Part shown: piece after piece, positions 41,333-47,667 of the stretch
Position numbering within the stretch: the stretch's first letter is position 1
Layout of the letters: the number at the start of each line of letters is the position of its first letter
DNA from: Corallochytrium limacisporum
Lineage: Eukaryota > Opisthokonta
DNA length: 47,667 nucleotides
Reading direction: 5' to 3'
Assembly: GCA_002811645.1 (NCBI GenBank)
Contig: PDIP01000106.1
Location: 1,997-49,663, forward strand
Translations under genes and position numbers: made by a program
The notes under the pieces: generated by a model
Database searches by the model: none
Told to the model about the DNA's origin: nothing
Seen by the model: only the letters and a program-made list of their open reading frames with translations

Positions 41333-44278
41333 TCACTTGGCACTCTTCAATGCCTGGTCAGTAAAGAGACGGAGACCGAGTTCATGGTTGTAGCCATGGA
41401 TTTCCTTTACATCGAGTTTGCGCATGAATTCGATCACGGCGGAGGTGACTACTTGACCAGGAACGAGAATGGGGAAGCCAGGGGGATACGGAATGACGAA
41501 CGTCGATGCGACAAAAGTCCGCGAAGATGAATCCACCTTATCAAGCTCCTTGGAGCCAATCTCGAAATACTCCGTATTCTCTTCGTTGTAAGACAGATAA
41601 AATGCCTTCCGCAGAATGCCTTCAGATGTCTTCAGGTCAGAATCTCCTCGAAAGGCTGGATGGAAATGACTGAAGTCGGGCAGGGGTGGCAGCTCCTGAG
41701 TGAGCCGATGTACTTTCTTCTTGTGGACCAGTTCCTCGGCATGACTGAACTCCCCAATCGCCACATCCAGCTTGTCTGCAAGATGAGTGAGGGCCTCCAG
41801 AAGATAGGCACATGCGCTTCGAGACGTGCCAATGGTAGTCATCAAGAGAACGCTGTTGATCGAGGTCTTGTTAACCTGGATTTCAAATTCCTCCATGAGA
41901 TACTTGTTCTTGAATGTGTCGCCATCAATGCCGGCGTCTGCTACGCACAGTGTTATGCGGTTGGGGTCAAGGACAAACTCATTATCGCTCCAGCTCTCCC
42001 ACATTTGCTCAAAGTCATAGCACGTGAATGTACGGGAGCCATCAAAGCTGAGGGACGAACGAACGCTGGCGTCTGCGCCTGCGTCACTGCGGTACTCGGC
42101 AGGAATGAGCTTATCTGGACCGAGTACCTTAAAGTATGGGGAAATACCTTCACTCAGATTGATGTGGTGACGAATTGTGAACGCATGTTCGATCTGCTTC
42201 GTTACCAAAGCGTAGCCCTCGAGAGCACATTGCCGCCGACCAATATCAAGAGAGGCCAGGATCTGATAATTCGGCGACGTGGAAGTATGAGTGAAATAGG
42301 CCTCAGTGAACATAGGCTCCACAAGGCGACGGAAATCTTCATCGTGGACATGAATCATACTGCCCTGACGCAGCGACGTCAGTGTCTTGTGCGTGCTCTG
42401 TGTGGCATACAATCTGAGACGGACCTCGTCAGGATTCGGGTACAGTCTATTGTTGATGACAAAGTCCTCGTCGTTCAATCCGCCCTCAAGCACGCTCTTG
42501 TTCTCCTCAGCCCACTTGGCATAGTGCTGGCGATATTCCTCGCTCTTAAAAACAATCTTCAGGGTATTAGCCGCACCCATGGCCGTTCGCATGCGGTATA
42601 CCGGATGGAAATAGGCAAAGGCCCACCACGCCTCATCCCAAAGGAAGATCAAGTCTGATTTGATGGCCAGGCATTCCTCTACAACCCGCCTGACATTGTA
42701 CACGATTCCGTCAAATGTGCAGTTAGTCAGGAGCAACAGTTTAACCTTTGAAAGCTTACCGGACTTTTTGTACTCCATCAGAGTTTGCTTGATCAGTTTC
42801 AGCGGAACACCGCCATACATTGCATAGTCGGCAAGCTTGTAGGAGTCGAGGTAGTGCACATGCGCTCCCGAAAGCACAGCACCATAGTGGTGTGACTTGT
42901 GACAGTTGCGGTCTATGAGCACAATATCGCCAGGTTGAAGTAGTCCCTGCACAACGATTTTGTTTGCCGTGCTAGTGCCGTTGGTGACAAAGTACGATCT
43001 GTCCGCACCAAACGTCTTGGCGGCCGCGACTTGAGCGTCTCTGATGGGGCCATGAGGTTCCAGAAGGGAGTCCAAGCCTCCAGATGTGGCCGATGTTTCT
43101 GCCATGAACAATTCTTTGCCATAGAATTGTAGCATATCCTTAGCCCAATTGGAATGAAGCAGACTGGAGGCTCGGGAGATGGGCAGGGCATGGAATACGC
43201 CCGTCGGCCGCGTGCTGTACTTCTTTACGGCATCAAAGAAGGGTGTGTTGTAATGAGACTGCACACTCTCCATTATGCTATAGTGAAGCTCTTGAAGATC
43301 CCCATGTGAAAGGTTGTAGTAGATTCTCTTAAAGTGGTTCTTCAACGAGGCCACGACTTCGACGCTCTGACTCGAAAAATGGAACATGCCAATCTCCGGC
43401 CGGAGTCTGTTGAGGTTTTCACTCAGATTCATGATCATATCAAGCCGAGAACCATCGGTAACCGATATTGCTCCGGCCGAGTAGGGAATCTTCAATCCAT
43501 GCTCGCTCGACCTACCGAACTTCGAGCCAATGACCACACATTGAATGTTGTAGTTGAGCAAAACGGCATTGATCGCATCTTCGGCGTTTGAAACCATGAG
43601 AAACTCATATTCAAAGCCGTCTGTAGGAGAGGTTATATCCTCCAAGTTCTCCTTCAGAGCCATCAGCTTTGTGTCGTCCGCGTCGGACACGATCAGGACT
43701 TCAAAGTATGGTCTCGCACTTCCCGAGAAAGAAAAGTTCTCATGCTCGATACGAGTGTCTTGATGGGTAACTATCCAGTTTTTGAACTGTTTGGCGATTG
43801 TGTGCGGATTATAGCTGTAGGTTGTAGCGCCAATGACCTGCACACAATGTGCCTTGTGGCTAATTCTCTGGAATTCATTTGAGTGGTACAGTGTCATCAA
43901 CTGCTGCACAAAGTCCAGTCCTGGAAATGTGAAGTAAGCTTCAATCACCAACAGAGACTTAAGCTTTGAGAGGAATGCGATTCTTCCTTCTGCCTTGTCC
44001 TCTGCACTGACATCGTCTTGAAGCTGAAGCTCTGCCAGGGTCTGGATCTCACTCCATGTGTCACCCCTCAAGTGCGAATTACCAAAATGACTTTTGAGAA
44101 CGAAATCATCCACCAGATAGTGCAGTTGGCTTTCCGTCAACTTGCTCCACAAGTCGATCTTCGAACCGGACCGCGACTTCATACTTTTCCGGCTTGGAAG
44201 GATATTCGAAGATATGGCAACTGGTAAATCTTTAGTTCTTCCCTTCATGAAGAAAAACAGGGCTTGGAAGCATGACAT
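41333..44278 (-). CDS. Large Orn/Lys/Arg decarboxylase (bacterial fold type I)
   Basis: A 981-residue PLP enzyme of the bacterial inducible Lys/Arg/Orn decarboxylase family, which makes cadaverine, agmatine or putrescine. A receiver-like N-terminal half precedes the catalytic domain (about 370-720). Visible residues: NGTSTANK (433-440), NCHKSHHYG (458-466, PLP-stacking His), LWDEAWW (Asp548, pyridine-N ligand) and ATQSTHK (Lys631, Schiff base). The C-terminal domain contains IPYPPGFPILVPGQ (929-942). Between Asp548 and Lys631 there are 83 residues, about 46 more than the 37 between the matching residues of E. coli LdcI, so there is an insertion near the active site. Which amino acid is used cannot be told. 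Eukaryotes usually use the unrelated fold III ornithine decarboxylase, so bacterial origin is likely but old, as composition matches its neighbours. In-frame Mets at 11 and 33 are alternative starts. Confidence 0.92.
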   Translation of the reverse strand: MSCFQALFFFMKGRTKDLPVAISSNILPSRKSMKSRSGSKIDLWSKLTESQLHYLVDDFVLKSHFGNSHLRGDTWSEIQTLAELQLQDDVSAEDKAEGRIAFLSKLKSLLVIEAYFTFPGLDFVQQLMTLYHSNEFQRISHKAHCVQVIGATTYSYNPHTIAKQFKNWIVTHQDTRIEHENFSFSGSARPYFEVLIVSDADDTKLMALKENLEDITSPTDGFEYEFLMVSNAEDAINAVLLNYNIQCVVIGSKFGRSSEHGLKIPYSAGAISVTDGSRLDMIMNLSENLNRLRPEIGMFHFSSQSVEVVASLKNHFKRIYYNLSHGDLQELHYSIMESVQSHYNTPFFDAVKKYSTRPTGVFHALPISRASSLLHSNWAKDMLQFYGKELFMAETSATSGGLDSLLEPHGPIRDAQVAAAKTFGADRSYFVTNGTSTANKIVVQGLLQPGDIVLIDRNCHKSHHYGAVLSGAHVHYLDSYKLADYAMYGGVPLKLIKQTLMEYKKSGKLSKVKLLLLTNCTFDGIVYNVRRVVEECLAIKSDLIFLWDEAWWAFAYFHPVYRMRTAMGAANTLKIVFKSEEYRQHYAKWAEENKSVLEGGLNDEDFVINNRLYPNPDEVRLRLYATQSTHKTLTSLRQGSMIHVHDEDFRRLVEPMFTEAYFTHTSTSPNYQILASLDIGRRQCALEGYALVTKQIEHAFTIRHHINLSEGISPYFKVLGPDKLIPAEYRSDAGADASVRSSLSFDGSRTFTCYDFEQMWESWSDNEFVLDPNRITLCVADAGIDGDTFKNKYLMEEFEIQVNKTSINSVLLMTTIGTSRSACAYLLEALTHLADKLDVAIGEFSHAEELVHKKKVHRLTQELPPLPDFSHFHPAFRGDSDLKTSEGILRKAFYLSYNEENTEYFEIGSKELDKVDSSSRTFVASTFVIPYPPGFPILVPGQVVTSAVIEFMRKLDVKEIHGYNHELGLRLFTDQALKSAK

Positions 44279-44443
44279 TACTTTGCTGAAAGCATAAGAT
44301 TAATCCTCTCTTGCTTCCTAACAACGGACATCAGCAGGCTTGAAACACCCGGTCAAGGGCAGACGAAGTCATACTCCAGCCCTCGTTGCATGCGCCCGGC
44401 CTCTGTGAGACCCATCCGCCTTGCTGACTCTAGTGCGCGCGGC

Positions 44444-44455
44444 ACATTATATGCC
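44444..44455 (-). promoter_or_regulatory. TATA-like element of the decarboxylase gene
   Basis: Minus-strand GGGCATATAATG about 165-178 bp before the ATG at 44278. It is a classic TATAA-type sequence, unlike the element of the secreted-protein genes. Confidence 0.35.
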
Positions 44456-47400
44456 CTGGGTAGAAATACAAACCCCCGCGACAACTCTCACTACCCTCCC
44501 GGTGGTGCGTATCCCTAACGTACAAAGTCCATGGGACTCATCCCCTCCAGATTGCGGGCGGGCGATTGCGTATGGGCCGCGGGTTTGTTTTCCCTTTTGC
44601 TAGCGGACCGGAGGAATTCACGGCATGACTATTCCTGTGAACGGGGGGCTTGTCGGACAGTGAACTGCAGTGCTCGACGCACTTGGTTGGTCAAAGCCCT
44701 CAGAAATCATCACAGATACATCATACCCGCTTGCGACAAGATGGTATCTGGATCTATCCGGCGGGTTATGTGTTTTTTTAACTTGTGTAGAGTGCAGCAA
44801 CTGCGTGCATTACGAACCCTCGTCGTCTCTCCCTTCGCCCCGGATCGGTTTCAAACCACAGGGTACCTGGGAGCCCATTTTTCGGACGCGACCGAACCTC
44901 CCCGCCCGTCCCTTTCGAATACCAGTGGTACATGAGGTATGAACAAGCGCAAGAAATCATGGTAACGGGAGGGTGAAGGGGGGGGGGAGTGTCAATACCT
45001 GCGAGCCGTTTCCAGTATGCTGGCCAGGTGGTATATCAAATTCGACTTTGGGCGGAGGACTCAGCAGGAGTCCAGTTTGTGTGGTACATAGGCTGCTTGC
45101 ACAACTTCTACCGTCAGGCTTTCTGGCGGCGTATCGGAGAGAGCAGAGCATTCCACAACCACCGCCACCAGCAATTCAGTGCTGCTGATAGGTACATACC
45201 GTCCACCCTAGTTCATATCTCTGTGGATGATCTTTGATCAATGACCATGCCTAGTAAGCCGTACGGCTGTGTCACAAGTGCGCACCGAGCCCCGGAAATG
45301 AAGCATCACCAACACCAGCTCTGCTTCAGTTGGGAAACAAGAAATGTGGCACTCACACAAAGAAACCAAATGATGTTCTGTACAATACACGGATTCCTAT
45401 TGATGCTGCAATAACACCGGAACCCAATGCATACAGTTTGTGTAAAGGTGTGTAAGATGGGCCAGAGGGGTAATTCCCGATGCCATCTTGTCACCAAGGT
45501 GCTACACGGTGATTTGCAATGAGTTTGCGAGAGCTACGGCGACGTGCAGGTGGAGACAGGTATCGGACAAGGAACAGGAAGGGGAAGCTGTGACGCGGAC
45601 AATACACCGAAAGTTGAACTGAGAACCATCGATGGTGCACACTTCATTCCAAGAACCGCTCCTATTCTATGAATATGTGCTCCATAGAACTCACGTTCGA
45701 AGTTATCTGTCTTCGCAGGCACCTTGACGTCGACCTCCGAGCTCTGGGTAGGCAGCAACACGCGGAGCATCGTCGACGACGCATTGTCACCAGCCAACCT
45801 CCCAAACTACTCAATGTGCCTCAGTCTCGAAGCAAGTCTGGCTCTTTATGTTGACTGTACATGGCTGCCACACCAGTTTGACCATGCGTACTGTTCAAAT
45901 ATGCAAGAGGAGACAGCTCGATGTGTCTAATGATACCCAGGTGATGGTGACTGATGGGGTGAACGCGCAGAGCAACCCGAAAACTGCACTGCAATGTTAT
46001 GCGCCAAAACCAGAACCGCAGGCAAGTTGGCATATCTGTGCATGGTGAGACATGTGCAAGAAAACATTGAGGGTTGCAACGATTGTCGAAGACCCAAGGA
46101 GGATGAATCCGCCCACGGCTTTCCAATGAGTTGGTTCTTCTGTAGAGATCAAGCAACCCACCACCAAAAGTCTACCTCTGTCACCGTTGGATACACACAC
46201 ACATCATTAAGTAAACAGGGCGAAACTAATTGTTAGGAGTTGTCATCCAAATGAACCGCACCCGCGAACTCTACGAAAAGTACCGAATCCGAATAGTCTA
46301 TTCCCCGACCGCAACAATTTATTGGTACATTCACTATCTACAGCAGATCGGCCAATGCCACAAGGATTCCCCCCACACCAAGCCTCCGTGATCCCCTCGA
46401 CGAATATCTACCGTACTAATCTCATAAGCCCCACAGGGACCGTGCCGTACATACACGCTGGGGCCCATATCCATATCGAAAACGACGCCACAAGAGAACT
46501 GCTAATTCATGCGTACGCACATTTTTTCCTCGATTCAGCGTCTGGTATTGGGAAATTTCGTGGCCACGGCTCGCTAGGACTTGCCTCGTAGGGGTGTGTG
46601 CTGGCGGTTGTGATGCTAGGTACCAGTGTTGGCGAAAACTCCTTCCTCCTCCGAAAGTTCGTCGTCTCGGGCGCGCGATCTTGACATGAATACCGCTGAA
46701 TGAAGTCCGGGACCAGTGCAAGCCACAGAAAGAGTGAAGAATGGAATGATTACCGTAGGATCGGACGACAGCTGGTGTTTGGATTTACTTTCTGTTTTTC
46801 ACAATGGAATCTGCCCGTGACGCGGTTTGGGGTCATTGATTTCTAGTGCTCCAACTTCTTAGGGTACTATCCGTTATGTTTCTGTATTCGCGGAAGCATT
46901 TCGTCCGATCGTTGCCTGCTCCTCGCGGTTCTTTGTTATCATTGTCCTCGGCAAAGGAATTCACTCAACACCAAAGTCAGTATATGTGAGGAGTGTCAAC
47001 ATGTTGTTGAAGGGATCTATAGATGAGTTGCTTCCCTTTTGTCGTACCTTTCAGTGCACACAATGGGATTGATCCTTAGGGCAAGAGCAACAAAGGAGGT
47101 CCTTGCTCATCGGGAGTGAGGTGGGGTCATATTACACAACAATCAAGCAGCGAGCGTCATCAGGTGTTGCCGTCGCGTATGTATACAATATTGTATGGGT
47201 GGATAGTAGATGGGTGGTACCCTTAAGTCAGACTTGTGATCTTTGTATGATGGCCGAATGGCTGGGAGCGAGAAGGGGGGGGTGCCGATCGATGATGGAG
47301 GGAAGAGCGTCACAAGGACCTACTGATTCACAGTCGTTATATGGTGGAAACACAAAGGCAGAGAACCCCAGGCCTTTTGACATATACGATCAAAGAGGAT

Positions 47401-47667
47401 TAGAAGCTTGACATGCTGGGTAGAAATGGAAAGGTTCAGGTACATCTACATGGTGAGTACTGACAAACATGCAACATGTTTGGAACATGTGCGCCCGCTC
47501 TACGCAGGCACATGGTTTGTATATTCAGTATGCATTGGAAGGAATAGCAGATCACAAGCGGGTATGGTTGCAGATGGGATACGCAGAGCGCCCCGGGGGA
47601 AAGGGGGGGAGGGGGGCCTTCCGTCGATTTACAATGAGAAAGTGGGCGCTATTTTCCACGGGCGGGG
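44456..47667. other. Intergenic DNA to the end of the window, no gene recognised
   Basis: About 3.2 kb with only short, overlapping open frames, none with a recognisable domain. It ends in a G-rich tract (about 47590-47620) like the one at the other edge of the window. Confidence 0.5.

Overview
The window is nuclear DNA from an intron-poor, probably unicellular eukaryote. Evidence: a clear eukaryotic RAD51; an SCPx-type thiolase fused to SCP2 with a peroxisomal C-terminus; TATA-like elements 65-175 bp upstream of start codons; signal peptides on several products; and gene density of only eleven confident genes in 47.7 kb. All eleven coding regions read as single uninterrupted ORFs with standard stop codons (TAA, TAG and TGA all end genes). 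The lineage cannot be fixed from this sequence. An intron-poor protist (a stramenopile such as an oomycete or thraustochytrid, or a red alga) fits; a fungus is possible because the Agd3 family is best known there. No rRNA, convincing tRNA, CRISPR, intact transposon or virus was seen.

Layout. From 2.4 to 31 kb lies an island rich in secreted or uncommon proteins: a secreted purple acid phosphatase (+), then on the minus strand a secreted aerolysin/MTX2-like protein, a THI5/ThiY-like pyrimidine-precursor protein, two tandem Vps62-family proteins and three tandem secreted Agd3-like (CE18) polysaccharide deacetylases. From 36.4 to 44.3 kb lie three housekeeping-type genes on the minus strand: RAD51, SCPx thiolase, and a large bacterial-fold Orn/Lys/Arg decarboxylase. 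The remainder is long intergenic DNA with poly-C/poly-G runs, GA/CT tracts, a 254-base N gap and no recognisable gene.

Two signals tie the first island together. (1) The phosphatase and all three deacetylases end in copies of one ten-cysteine module (seven copies in the window: one on the phosphatase, two on each deacetylase). On the deacetylases the copies follow Ser/Thr/Pro-rich linkers. This resembles catalytic domain-linker-binding module designs, and I do not recognise the module as a named family. (2) All eight genes of the island have a similar TATA-like element, best form GGTATTTAAGGG, roughly 95-150 bp before the start codon; the three housekeeping genes have different TATA-like sequences. 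My inference is a co-expressed extracellular-matrix or cell-wall remodelling set whose enzymes are held on a common surface polymer by the cysteine module. The Vps62 pair lies in a roughly 4 kb tandem segmental duplication in which intergenic DNA is also recognisably conserved.
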